A stretch of DNA of 64,000 nucleotides from contig CM076650.1 of NCBI GenBank assembly GCA_038496675.1, positions 25,103,498-25,167,497 on the forward strand, in the 5' to 3' direction. The position numbers and the translations under genes were made by a program. A model generated the notes under the pieces. That model worked only from the letters and a program-made list of their open reading frames with translations. It was not told where the DNA came from and made no database searches. Position 1 is the stretch's first letter. Every line of letters starts with the position of its first letter. Origin of the DNA: Rachycentron canadum. Taxonomy: Eukaryota > Chordata > Actinopteri > Carangiformes > Rachycentridae. This document shows, in pieces, positions 34,886-46,212 of this stretch.

Positions 34886-35439
34886 CGCGGTGCCTCTTGC
34901 GTGACTCAGAGTTGTGCGACGCTGGACAGCGGACCAGTGGTGTGTGTGTGTGTGTGTGGGGGGGGGGGGATCTGGTTGTCCGTGGCCCATATTCTGGACT
35001 CTGGCCCTTTTGCATATCTCCCCCAGCTATGGCCGCCATCATTGTGGCGACGCATAGCTGTGACAAAATGGCTGAGCTGGTAGCACTGAGGCTTTGTCTT
35101 TGTGGTGAGACTGGTTGGCAAATGTTGTCCAAAAAATAAAAAAAATAAAATGTAGGCTACAAAAACAGCCTTAACCCTTTGGCAAGATCTTGTTGTGTCA
35201 TTTATTTTTCAGATCTTAGACCCCCCCCCCCCCAAAAAGATGCTCAGCTGTTTTCAGCAAACTCCTTATGGCATTCTCTTTTTTCTCCCAGATTGCATTG
35301 CAGCTTACAATATGGCACTGTATGACATTAATACAGTAAAATGCTGTTCAGATTTCACTGTAAATTTACAGTAAAGGTTTGGTTCTGATTTTCAGGCTCT
35401 GAGATATCTGACTTTAAATGTGAATCTCTTGGCAATGGG
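34886..35439. other. Noncoding stretch with composite tracts
   Basis: CTGGTCCGC (34880-34888) and GCGGACCAG (34930-34938) form a 9-bp inverted repeat just before the (TG)n(G)12 tract. C13 lies at 35221-35233. No gene seen. Confidence 0.5.
34941..34969. repeat. (TG)n(G)12 composite tract
   Basis: Nine TG units run into G12 (34958-34969). Confidence 0.9.
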
Positions 35440-35640
35440 GAAAGAAATCTATGTATCTCATAGTGTAGGGTTTAGGGGAAACTTGACTTGATGCTAGTGT
35501 TACAGGAAAGGTCAAGGAATCATTCATCCTTTGGGCGCCATGCACGTTTGAACCTAAATTCGGGTCAGTCCCTCCAATAGTTGTCCAGATATTTCGCTGA
35601 AAGCCAGAAATGTTAGTGTGCTGCTGGTGCTAGAGGCACT
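35440..35640 (+). repeat. Teleost dispersed repeat fragment
   Basis: GGAAAGGTCAAGGAATCATT, CATCCTTTGGGCGCCATGCA, CCAATAGTTGTCCAGATATT and AATGTTAGTGTGCTGCTGGT follow a widespread fish repeat (aggaaaggtcaggggatca, cctctgggaaccatgaa, ccaatagttgttgagatatt, gtcaacctcatggtggcgctagagg in style). A second fragment is at 10250-10322. Confidence 0.55.
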
Positions 35641-35934
35641 AGAGATCTGTACAAAATTCCCCAACTCCCTCTCTTGGCACCTGGGTCTGCTTTTTAATAT
35701 ATGGACAAAAGCATGGCTGCAGCCTGTCTTATCAAACTGCCTAACAAGGACATACATAATTTACTGACAGATATCTCCTGTCTTCATCTTAGGAAGTGTA
35801 GTAATTTGCATACATGGTGTTACACATGGACGGTATATTAAAGTGGACTTAGACGTAGGGAATGAAATGTAAATCCAGTGCAGAAGTGCCTTAAACCTGC
35901 ATTCTACCTATCTAATCAGGGCGCAATATATATA
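35641..35934. other. Noncoding spacer, no gene seen
   Basis: Between two dispersed repeats; may be part of either. Confidence 0.4.
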
Positions 35935-36370
35935 CTATATAAAAATAATATAGTATAGAAGTCTATGGGAAAATGGTCTAATTCTAACTTGATTTATTAG
36001 CTCAGTAAGCTCAGTTTTCCTAATGAGTTTATGGTCTCAGTCTCTAGTTTCAAGTCTTCGATACAACATGATGTCCATTTTCAAAATAACGGTCCCATCT
36101 AAAATAAAACAGACAATAAAGCAGGGTAAGCATAAGGGTGTGGCTGCCTGTGAATGACAAACTGTAACACAAAGAGCGACCTATCAGGATAGAGTACAGA
36201 AATCCTCCTCAGCTCCACTTTCTCTTTCAAATAGGTTTTTTTCTGGGTTCGAAAATCCAAGATGGTGACGGCCAAATTACAAACTTGAATCTTCAAAAGC
36301 AGTTGACAAACCAGTGGGTGACATCTTGGGTAGGTTGCCACTTGGTGCTCCATAAATAGTCTTAGTCTTA
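35935..36370 (+). repeat. Teleost dispersed repeat, near full copy
   Basis: AAGTCTATGGGAAAATGG, AACTTGATTTATTAGCTCAG, GAGTTTATGGTCTCAGTCTC, CAATAAAGCAGGGTAAGC, AAGGGTGTGGCTGCCTGTGA, CCAAGATGGTGACGGCCAAA and CAGTGGGTGACATC occur in the order known from one abundant, noncoding fish repeat. The minus-strand open frame 36099-36476 lies within it and is not a gene. A 3'-only copy is at 7020-7105. Confidence 0.65.
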
Positions 36371-37943
36371 GTCTTAAGTTATGGTCACAGTGCAGATATC
36401 GAGAAATGACGCACATACATACACCAGACTTCCTCCAAATCTTCTCCTTTGCCCCAATACCCAATCCTTCTACCAAGTTTTGTGCTGTAAAATCGTATTA
36501 TTATTCATTGACCCTCCCTCTTGTTTAGCGCAAATTGGTTCAGTACTTTTTTTTGTAGCACAGTATTTTGTAGCATTTATAAGGTATAAACCAAACCATC
36601 TTAAAATACAATATGTCATTTTGAAGATCGTTCGTGACTTGCTGTTGTTGTAGGAAATGTACAATTGTTAGTCCCAGTTGCTCTGGCAAAAATGCTTTTG
36701 ATTATGCTCACGATCAAAGCAGTCAGGCGTCTTTGCCTTAGAAGTCCAAAATAGATGCAGATGATGTTGGGCTTGATTCACCCAGTTCTTGTCAAATGAC
36801 CTGCTGCAAGTGAAATGATGATGCTTTGATGAGAGATAAGAGAGGGACGGGAGTGTTTTTTTTTTTTTTTTTTTTTGTGCATGTGAACATGCCATTTAGT
36901 ATACATGAGTGTCAACATATCCACATACAGTATGAATATAAATTGACCCAGCTGGCATGTGTAAACACATCTGTATGTGCATCATACAGTGCATGAAAAA
37001 AAAATTAAGATACAAACTGACTGTGTGACATTCCTGTGAGTGATATTGAGATAAAACGTCCCATGAGCACATTCAGGATGGTTCAACTGAGATTTGACCA
37101 GACTTCCACGTTTAGGATTTTTTTTTTGACTTTTTTCTATATTTTTTACATCCTTATGCACAAAAAAAAAAAAGAGTAATTTTCATAATATTTCTATTGA
37201 TTACAGGTTTATTATGACATAGCTCTTCTCTCCTCTTCTGCAAGAGGTATACTCAGTTACCTATCAATTAGCTGTGTATACAGTACAGCAGCATAGAACT
37301 GAGGAACACCGATTTAAGATTTATGGGATTTAAGGTTTCACAAAAAATAAATAATGAAAAATATCGTGTTTAAAAAAAAAAAAAAAGTTGTATGAAAGTT
37401 CAGTTTACCCATCTTCAGGTGTAGTCTTCAGCTTCTATAAAAAAAAAAAAAAAATGTTCCAATTTCTTACGAGCTTTTTAAAGTCTGTGAAAAACAACCT
37501 GCTGATATCAGAAAGGGTCAGTGTTAATATTAGTATTAAATTTGTCTTGGGCTTTTTCGGGCATTTATCTGGCAGCTTGGCTGTCTTGACAGATTTCCTT
37601 AAGTTCCACTGTAATAAATATAGGATCTTGGGTTTCAGGGGCGTGGCTTATATTGAAAATAGGATTATTGCAGACTATTGCAGAGACTAAAGGTCTCTCT
37701 GCTAATATACCAGCTTGATAGAAATGCAGCTGATCACTTGATTGAAAAATGAACAAATATTACAGTCAGTTCAACTTCCTATAGGGTCTTGTTTCTTTGG
37801 AAGTAGCTCCATTGAAATTTAGTGTCCATTTTCATCAGGAAACACCTTAATCATGGGATGTGATGAACCCCAGCAACACCAAATGCAAAGCACCCGCAGG
37901 TAAAGAGTTCTGGCAGTTTTGGCAAGATACAGAATGTCTGGTT

Positions 37944-37946
<3 letters not shown>

Positions 37947-37975
<29 letters not shown>
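37947..37975. repeat. Poly(T) tract, 29 bases
   Basis: Perfect T29 followed by AAATTTTACATG. On the minus strand it could be a retroposon A-tail, but the adjacent body is not recognised. Confidence 0.9.
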
Positions 37976-37982
<7 letters not shown>

Positions 37983-38851
37983 ACATGATTTGGACGAATT
38001 GACCCATAAAACAGTCATAAAGGAGGCCATAACTCAGTCTGGATAGACAATCTGATTTTCTGGTCGGGCTGCACTACATAGGATAAAGCAGCTTTACAGA
38101 CACGCCAAGCAGGTGCGCTGAGCATGTTCAGCACTGATGACATTTTATTCAACCGCTGGGTTTACCTGACCAGCACAGTGTTCAAGTAAGACTTTGCTTT
38201 TACAGACATCAGTTTCCAAGACTTGACTTTTACTGCCTGGCCGTACGCCAACGAGGGCTAACAGCTCAGCAACTGGCCCTGGCAGGGACCCTTTGCTAAT
38301 TCACTCTCAAAGTGTAGTGTCATCTTCGGTGACCTTTGCTGACTCAACTCAGCTGCTGTATGCCTCACAGTGACTCGCCTTAGAAATACTGGATGGGGAG
38401 TAAATTACACCGTGCAGATTTGTGCAGCCAGTTTTTAAACTTGTTCCCACGGCAACAGAGCTGATCTGATGAGGTGAAGTCTAAATACAAAACACAGTGT
38501 CAATAACTGCTCATAAATTATGTTTGTGCGCTTTGATCCTGTCACAGTATTCAGGAGCTTTTTCTCAGTCATGTGCACAGTGCCATCTAGTGCCAAAAAA
38601 TGTAGCCCCTTTTTGTGGGCAGGCATCTGAAAGAGAATGTGAGACTGTGGGAAATATGCAAACATATAAGATTTTAAATGATCAATATTTAATGTCCATT
38701 TTACTTGCGGACACAAGCATAGGAAGCCTCACACTGAGTCATTCTTTGTAATCAACACAGTCAAAGTGAATCAAACATTAAGATCACATTTTATCTCTCA
38801 TTGTCGTTAACACTGGTTTTTGCTTTGTTTTGTTTTGTTTGTAATTAAACA

Positions 38852-38854
<3 letters not shown>

Positions 38855-38882
<28 letters not shown>
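38855..38882. repeat. Poly(A) tract, 28 bases
   Basis: Perfect A28 preceded by (TTTTG)3. Confidence 0.9.
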
Positions 38883-38885
<3 letters not shown>

Positions 38886-39156
38886 CTCCTCATCATCCAG
38901 TTCCATTTTGGAATACATAACAATTTGTGTCTGACCTACAAGCTGCACCTTGCAGCGGAACCTTTTCTCATGGATCAAAACGAGAAACAGAGACAATCAG
39001 CATGAAACAGAGAAAGAAATCTTAGACGTGGAATGTGTCCGGTCTGACCCTCTGATCAGCTCCACCAGATTTATACTGAAGCCAGATGCAACCTATGAGC
39101 ATCAGTAAAGCGATGGTAATGTGATGCACTTTACCATAGACAAAGTATGTGGTGAT

Positions 39157-39158
<2 letters not shown>

Positions 39159-39187
<29 letters not shown>

Positions 39188-39202
39188 CATATATATTTGG
39201 TG

Positions 39203-39234
<32 letters not shown>

Positions 39235-39241
39235 TATATAT
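39159..39241. repeat. (AT)n/(AC)n compound microsatellite
   Basis: (AT)n, a TTTGGTG interruption, (TA)n, then about nine AC units and a short (AT)n. Confidence 0.95.
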
Positions 39242-39608
39242 CTGTCTGTCATTAAGACTTTTCACAATGTGTCCATGATGACCTATTATACAATTTGCCT
39301 ATTATAATGACTTATGTCTATGAATCGGTAAAATAGTAAATAAAGATGATGTGATAAAATACAATTCATTTCATTGTCAGAAGAGCTGTAAATTATGTCT
39401 CAGAGGCTTTAAATCCCTTTTGATGCTATATATTCTAAATGTCAGTGAAGCAAAGCAGTGAACATAAGGCCCCCACCACTACATGTCAGATACAGTGAGG
39501 TTAAAAAAATACATTGGGTTCAATGGGTGAAACTGCAGAAACAAAAGATGGTATGCAACAAAAATGCTTTACTAAAGCCTTTCAGTTTTCTTGTAGACTG
39601 TTTTTTTG
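39242..39608. other. Noncoding spacer, no gene seen
   Basis: AT-rich; frames read into the assembly gap and are not meaningful. Confidence 0.5.
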
Positions 39609-39632
39609 NNNNNNNNNNNNNNNNNNNNNNNN
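39609..39632. other. Assembly gap, 24 N
   Basis: Twenty-four undetermined bases between a T7G string and a perfect (AT)n array. Frames crossing it translate to X and are artefacts. Confidence 1.

Positions 39633-39678
<46 letters not shown>
39633..39678. repeat. (AT)n microsatellite at gap edge
   Basis: Twenty-three AT units starting at the first base after the gap, so the true array may be longer. Confidence 0.95.
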
Positions 39679-39682
<4 letters not shown>

Positions 39683-40560
39683 TGTTCCAACACTGTATCA
39701 CTGCAGCAAGAGTTTGGTGAGCCACACAGAATCAGGTTTTCCATGTTTAGACAACCATGATGAACTCCCTGCCAGCTCCGGGCATACGTATGCACTCAGT
39801 CAGTGGAAGTGACAGACTGCAGGGAGTGACACATTGCTATGAAAATCCTATTAAATAACATAAAAACAGCAAGTTCAAACCAGAGCAGAAGCCTGTGGGT
39901 TGTGTGGCAGGACGGCTGCAGTCATCACTGTCTGGGAGCCGAGGCGCCTCAGCAAGGTGCACCTAACACTGACACAGGACTGAGCCAGACTTGACAGAGC
40001 CACATCTCCCCCTGTTGAGGGAAACGTAAAACTGCTTGTCAAATTTTTGCATGCGATGCCTCAAGCTTTATCCGAAGCTGGTGTGTTGGTCTCACAGAAA
40101 CACTTGCAGCCTTGTTTAAAGTAAAAATGACGCTATTTGTTATGATGCCACATGACACACACAAAAATGGCCACATGATGCCACATGACACACACATCTT
40201 GGTGTTGTTAGCCTCATTACACTTAGCACCCAGTGATAACATTGGGTCTAAAAAGGCAACAATATTAGAGAAAACAGGCTAAAACAGTGACTCCATAGTC
40301 ATATGTCTAGCGCACCTGGACCCTCCAAGCCTTGCAAAAGTAAGTTTCCCAGACCACCAACCTGTTGTGCCTAGAGCTCCAGAGAGAAGATGTATAAATA
40401 CACTGAGGTTATTTTTCATACCTAAAATCACAAATATACCCTATAGGTATTAGAACTTCAAATAAAACACTGGTAATTTGTAAACACAGGATCCTTAAAG
40501 ACAAAAAAAAAATGATAGTCAAGCCTGAAAATTGTTTCAGGGAAGCAAAATGCATGGGAA

Positions 40561-40592
<32 letters not shown>

Positions 40593-41240
40593 GGGGGGGG
40601 GGGGTTCTTTTGTTTTGTTTTTTGACACTTTTTAAAGTCACAGATTGGACAATGGCAGTGAAGTTATGAGTTATCTAGGTCAAAACCACAAAAGGAGGAG
40701 GGGGGAGGAAAAGGAGGATCGGCAAGCCAGTGTCACCATTACATAGAGATAAAGATTCTGACCTGATGTCATTATTTCTCAGCCTCTGAAGCAGATAGAA
40801 ACATCAAATTGAAACCTTTTGAGACCTTAAACCTTTGGCTTTTATTATAAATCATTGCCTTTACTTTAAAAAAAAAAAAAATCAATAAACCTTAAAAAAG
40901 TTGACCTGAACTGAGAATGTTGACAAATGTCCTCATTTTTACAGCCATGTAAAATTTCAAAGGTAAAGCCAATGGTTTACAATAAAGGCGCTCTCAAATA
41001 ATTTGTTTGATGCTTCTGTTATTGTTATTGCTTCAGAGGTTGAGAAATAAAAGTTTTTTCACTTCACTTTTTTTCTTTCTTTCTTTTTTTTTTTTTTTTT
41101 TATTTTCCAGAAAACCCTCAAGTTTTGGGAGGCTGTTTTCAAACAGTGCTTAGGTTTCAGACTGTTTTTTAGAGGGCAAAGAAATATATATGAATTTTGA
41201 CTAAAAATAAAAATAACCCATTCTTGCTCTTAAAAAATAA
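39679..41240. other. Noncoding stretch, no gene seen
   Basis: Includes an exact 21-base direct repeat (TGATGCCACATGACACACACA at about 40143 and 40176) and the T27G12 tract at 40566-40604. A T-rich run lies at 41070-41101. Confidence 0.5.
40566..40604. repeat. (T)27(G)12 tract
   Basis: A T27 run passes directly into G12, then TTCTTTTGTTTTG. Confidence 0.9.
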
Positions 41241-41245
41241 AGAGT

Positions 41246-41450
41246 TTGACTCACTTGGTGTCACAGCTGAAGGAACTGAGCACAGGGAAGGATTCAAATG
41301 CAGACTCGCAAGCAGGTAGATTCAGAAGGGTACTTCTAAAGGTGAAGCAGGTGGAACCTAAAAACACAGGGAGACTCACGGAACTAATTGCTGTGCAGTT
41401 TGAGAAGCAAACAGCAAAGACTCATGGACTCCATTGGAGACAATAATATA
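41246..41450 (+). repeat. Possible LTR-element or repeat relic
   Basis: GTGTCACAGCTGAAGGAACT, GAGCACAGGGAAGGATTCAA, ATGCAGACTCGCAAGCAGG and AACACAGGGAGACTCACGGA resemble a common fish repeat of the form 'tcacggctgatggacgtgagcacagggaaggactcaaatgcagac'. The class is uncertain; the 66-codon frame across it is not a gene. Confidence 0.35.
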
Positions 41451-42329
41451 CTCCCGGGTACAGCTGTATGGGATGGCATAACATTAAAGTGCAATTTGAA
41501 GCCATTTATCCAAATATAATCTGAGAACTGGGCTCCACACGCCATAAAGGGGATGAGTTAGTCTACATTAATAGAATTTTATTTCCATTGTGGAAATAAA
41601 ATGTGATATGCAAATCCGACTAATTAATTTTGTGGAAAAATGGCCTCGACATTAGGTTATTGTAATAAACAGCATGGTGCAGTCTATAGCATACTAAATG
41701 TAAATGTATCTTTTTGGCTGCTTGCTTTGGCCATTTTCTTGTTTTTGGAGATTAAGGTGTGATGCTTTTGTTTTGCGTGAGCATGTGCGCGTGTTCGCAT
41801 CCGTAGGCCTCCAAAAAAGTGGCTCAAAGGCATATGAGATCAAGCACAGGGCGAGCTCCTTGCTGAAGACCTCCCCAAATCGTGATATTCCCCAGGAATA
41901 GTGGATAAGTCGGGAGGCTCAGGATGGGGAAGGAGAACGGCACCATCTGCAGGAGACAAAGCAGATTGCAAAGGGGTAGACGAACAGCAGTGACTCCAGA
42001 TGGTGACTCACCAAAACACCTATCAAGATGGGAGTCGTGTCTTTTAAGCAATGGGTTTCCAAGAACCAATGCTAAACGTTACATTTCAAGTCACGGATCT
42101 AAAGTATTGGCTGTCAACGGAGTTATGATCCAAGTATGACTCATCAGCATCCCTATGCTTAATGGTGTGTCAAGACTTTTGGTCAAATTCCAGTCAAAGG
42201 CAGTCACTTGGCAGCTCAGTCATAGTTGTAGTTGTAGTTGTACTATGCTAGGATTCAGCAGTTGAATGAGCACTTCATCAGCTCCTGACACCATTTCCAT
42301 CTATGCATATTCTGTATTGTTCCCTGTTT
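41451..42329. other. Noncoding stretch, no gene seen
   Basis: Short frames on both strands at 41.70-42.14 kb overlap and show no domain. (TTGTAG)n-like units occur at about 42221-42241. Confidence 0.45.
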
Positions 42330-42566
42330 TCTTGTCTGTATACAACATCTATTGCACGTCTGCCCATCCTGGGTGAGGGATCCCTCCTCTGTTGCTCACC
42401 ATGAGGTTTCTCTTTTTTTCCCTGTTAAAAGGGTTTAGTTTTGAGTTTTTCCTCAGCCGATGTGAGGGTCTAAGGGCAGAGGATGTTGTTATGATGCTAT
42501 GTAAAGCCCTTTGAGACAAACTGTTTGTAAAAATGGGCTATACAAATAAAATTGCCTTGCCTTGCC
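42330..42566 (+). mobile_element. L2-type LINE 3' UTR and terminus
   Basis: GGGTGAGGGATCCCTCCTCT, TTGCTCACCATGAGGTTTCT, CCCTGTTAAAAGGGTTTAG, TTTTTCCTCAGCCGATGTGA, GGGTCTAAGGGCAGAGGATG and the end ATACAAATAAAATTGCCTTG are the standard blocks of a fish LINE 3' UTR. Only the UTR is present, so this is a severely 5'-truncated insertion with (CCTTG)2 at the 3' end. The last 60 bases are an exact inverse of 34133-34192, while the UTR upstream of them differs from that copy. Confidence 0.7.
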
Positions 42567-44089
42567 AATTGCCACTTGCAAGGGAATGCAAGGTTGAACG
42601 AGGAGGAAGTGAAAGCCCCATTCGTTCTCGTCACCATTCTCAGAGGCGATTATCTAATCTGATGGGTGGAGAAACAAGAGAGGCAAGGCTAGTAGGATTA
42701 TCTGTGGCAGCTAACACATCCTTTCACTTATACCACTTAAAAACTCATCACGGAGCATCCTCATGCCACTGTGAATAAACAGTAAAAATGAGTCAGCCGC
42801 ACTTCTAACCCCTCCATGGAGACTAAGCAAATGGTTAGCTGAATTCCCACTGCGACCAGGATGATGAAATACTGCTAACTGGCTTATTAGTATTCACATC
42901 TTCTGGCCAAGCTGATGCCTTTCCCATCAAAAAACTTAATAACATATTGTGCCTTGGACTCATATGAAGGAAAGGTTAGAGTCCGTTTGCTAAATAAAGA
43001 GCAGTGCAGCAAGAAACCCAGACGGTTGTCCATATGTTAATGAAACTGTCCTAGTTCTGATGTGTGAGATTCCTGTGACGGTTGTGGCTGAGAAGCAGGT
43101 TGCGCCACAGGGACTGGTGGAGTGACAAAGGAAAGGTTGATTAGATCACTATGTGTTTTGGTTCACCGTGACTTGTTTATTTTCAGACAAATTCCTCAAA
43201 AAAATGTGATGTCCAAAAAGCATTCCCCGTTTGGTAATGGCTTTTTTTCCTCAGAGGTGGGTTCCTGGTCTAAATCCGTTGAGTCTAGTGTTTGGCCAGA
43301 TCATTCTGTCAGGTCTAGCTGTGAACTGAATCAAACAGTTAACTCAGAGACCAAGAGTTCAAAAGTTCAAAAACTGTATTTTTGCACAAGGTGTTTTAGA
43401 TGACGGAGGACGGCGAGTGGATATGTGGCCGGGCAGGCAACCATGGATAGCAGGAGCAGGAAAGGAAAGCAGAGCAGGCAGAACGGGTGAAGGGTTATTC
43501 TAAACTGACGGATGACAAAGACCTTGGAGCGGCAAACACGCACACACAGGGGCCGCGGCAGAAAGAGGAGACTGGGCTCACAGGTAAGACGCTGGGTTAG
43601 CATCGGACATTAGTACCACTAGGCAGAGCACACAATGTGGTGGGGAGTGGAGGGTGGCTCTTATACTGCATATGGTGGTTAGCTGATGGAGTCCACACAA
43701 GTCGACATAGCGTGAGGCAAACTGTAGAGCATCAAATACATAGTAAAATATACATTCAATCATATATGGTGTCAGCACATTAAAAACAGTTTAGGCAGAC
43801 ACAGCATTGGGAGCCAACCATCCACAGAACTAGTCCTCCTCACGGGTAGGAGTCAGGGATGACATTGTCATCTACCACAGCTCATCTTACAAATCTGGAT
43901 AAGATTGCCGCAGCTCAGAAGGAGACTTTAATGAAACATTAACAGATTAAGATGAGCGAGATGGAATCCTGGGTACCGTATGCTAATGTTTCTCTGCAGA
44001 GGTCAAAACCGAGGAGAAACAAACAGAACGTGTGCATAACGTTTGGGGTTGAAGCATTTTCCTGCGCTTTCCCTTGTTTCTCTTTTGGT
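42567..44089. other. Noncoding stretch, partly repeat-like
   Basis: 43390-43700 is GC-richer and of a texture similar to LTR-element sequence (AGCAGGAGCAGGAAAGG, CAGAAAGAGGAGACTGGGCT), but I cannot assign it. The rest shows no gene. Confidence 0.4.
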
Positions 44090-44640
44090 TTCCCCTCCCT
44101 TGCTGTTGAGTGTTTGTCCCCAGTTGGTCCCAGATGGGGGGACCAACTGTGTGTGTGTGTGTGTATGTGTGTGTGTGTGTGTGTGTGTGTCCTCGGCTGG
44201 GCGTGGCTGACCTACTTTCCACTCCGCTGCCAAACCACCTCCCCACCTGCTACTCATCACCACTGGTTTTCAAACCATCTCCTGCTGTATTGAAGCCCAG
44301 ACTTCCTCTCCATGGTCCTCAATAGTTCATTGCATACCCCACAGTGGTAAATGCCGCAGCAGGTTCGTCTTGATCTAATCTGCTTGCTTTTTGCCTTGGT
44401 TGCCTTTTTTGGATTTTTGACCAACCTGTCTGGCCTCGGGTCAGCCACCTCCTCCAGCCCAACCAGCCACGTCCAGCCGAACCCTTGTGTCTCAACCCAG
44501 TGGCTAAAGGTCTCAGCCCTGCCTCACCCTGAGTCTCCACTCTGTCCGCTCCCCCCTTCTCAGTCACTGGACTGAACGACCTCTGGAAACATTGAACCCC
44601 AGCCTAGTTCACTTTAGTCTAGACTGTACTTACTGTACTT
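44090..44640 (+). repeat. Possible LTR or retroposon-derived stretch
   Basis: Pyrimidine-rich GC-richer block containing CTACTCATCACCACTGGTTT, CTCCTGCTGTATTGAAGCCC, AGACTTCCTCTCCATGG and later CTGTCTGGCCTCGGGTCAGC. The string 'ctgcTGTATtgAAGCCCagacttcctct' resembles the TATA/initiator part of fish Gypsy or ERV LTRs (ctgtataaaagccc). A (TG)n array at 44148-44190 interrupts it. No paired LTR, primer-binding site or TG...CA borders could be fixed. Plus and minus frames across it are not genes. Confidence 0.3.
44148..44190. repeat. (TG)n microsatellite
   Basis: About 21 TG units with one A interruption. Confidence 0.95.
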
Positions 44641-46013
44641 ACTCTAACATATAACAGATGCTTGCATGGGGTTGGATATAAATGTATAAATTCCATGTGG
44701 AAATACGAGCAGTAAAAAAATAAATTAAACTGAGTGTCTAATCTGTATGTTACAATGACCCACGCGTTGCCTCACACTCAAACACATACGGTACAAACAT
44801 GTATTGTATTTCTGCACAGATGTCCAGTTGTGTAAACAGCTTTGTGGTGATACCAGTGCTTCTTCAGCCAATGATAAATTCTCCTGTAGGCTATATTTCA
44901 TTGTCAGCTTCTATCTATGCTAAGGCCAAGGGACAAATGCGACCTTTGCAGTCAAAACAAAAAAGCCCCTTGAGCTGCCTCGTGCATATTAAAAGGAAAA
45001 TGTGTCCAGAGAAATCTTGCTATGAATTAAGGAGTGATCAGGAAAATACACAGCTCTTACATTGTGCTAAATGGTGTGATCATTTAGCTTTGTCTACATG
45101 TTACATTTGTTGTAAGCTTGGCTTCATATCTGCCATTTTAATCTGCTGACAATCCCAAGAATTTCAGTGGATACAAATTATTGTGCAAGCTTCAGTGTTT
45201 GTGCACAATTACGTGTGTGTTTCTCCAAGTCTGCCAAGGCATTTGAAAATATTTTTTTTACAATAAGGTATTGTGTCACCGATCTATGAAGTAACTCATG
45301 TATGTGTAAACACATTCCACTGACTGAACAGGTCTGTATTGTGTACATTATTGACTCAGTACCAGTTGCCTTTCAACATAACAAGGTTATGGGCAAAGGC
45401 ACCACTCCCTTCTCTTCGCCCCCCCCCGGGACTCACCACTAATCAAATCAAGCATTTCCACTAGCAATTAATATTAGAGCATGCAAATTGCCCAAGAGAG
45501 CAAAATGACGTTCCCTCGATAGATGCCAAGTCTCTAGCTCTATCACTCTTTCCGGTGCCTTCTTTCCTCTGGGGATAGTGAGAGTGGAGGCCTGGCTTGT
45601 TAGCTGTGGCCTTTCTCTGTAATTCTGTTTTTACGATAAGTAAAGGCTGGATAGCCCATACTCCCCCTTGCCGTCCCACTCTACTAAAAGGGCTCTGCGG
45701 ACATCTACTGTGTGACTGTCAAAGCTACCATTTCTGTAGTAATACCTGTTTGAAATGCCTCATTTTAAACACAAACACTTTTGTATGCTCAGATCCTTTC
45801 AATTAACTCATTTAAAACAGCATAGTATTACACTTCCATAAAGTCGTGGCGCTTGAGTCAGATTCTAAATGTTTCATATCACAGCAGCATAGGGTGAAGA
45901 TTTCTTGTCTTTCGGACTAAAGATTTTCCACGAGACGTTGGATCCTTCACAATCTGACATCATGAATAGCAAATGGACATTTATATGGCTTTTTTTTTTT
46001 TTCTCCTCGCTGC
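44641..46013. other. Noncoding stretch, no gene seen
   Basis: The 116-codon frame 44799-45149 has no domain and no splice context that convinces. C9 at about 45420-45428. Confidence 0.5.
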
Positions 46014-46212
46014 CTCTCATTCATCCGCACAATCAAACGACGATGGCAGCAAACCGCCGTGCAAGCTACCGTGCCCATCGGGAGCAATTTGGGGTTCAGT
46101 CTCTTGCCCAAGGACGGTGTCTGACATGAGGACAGGATGAACTCAGGATCAAACCGACCCAAGCCTGTAATTAGTGGACCACCTGGTTTACCTCCTGGGC
46201 CACCGCTGCCCT
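46014..46212 (-). mobile_element. tRNA-derived SINE, reversed
   Basis: The minus strand from 46212 reads GGGCAGCGGTGGCCCAGGAG, with an A-box-like TGGCCCAGGAGG (complement of about 46191-46203) and a B-box-like GGTTTGATCC (complement of 46146-46155; consensus GGTTCGANNC). Downstream come CACCGTCCTTGGGCAAGAGA, CTGAACCCCAAATTGCTCCC and a GGATGAATGAGAG-type end near 46014. This is the arrangement of a common teleost tRNA-derived SINE (wording 'tccttgagcaagacactgaaccccaaattgctccc'). The B box has lost its central C. The 3' tail lacks a clear simple repeat. Confidence 0.7.

Larger units (their letters stand above)
36371..39158. other. Noncoding stretch with many A/T runs
   Basis: Runs include T21 at about 36857-36877, A at 37372-37385 and 37439-37454, T29 at 37947-37975 and A28 at 38855-38882. 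Open frames terminate in these runs. No exon or dispersed element recognised. Confidence 0.5.

Noticed and set aside
36099..36476. 125-codon minus-strand frame
   Set aside because: Lies inside a recognised noncoding teleost repeat (35935-36370).
43952..44567. Several frames with Val/Cys or His/Thr repeats
   Set aside because: They are produced by the (TG)n array at 44148-44190 and switch between strands; no domain.
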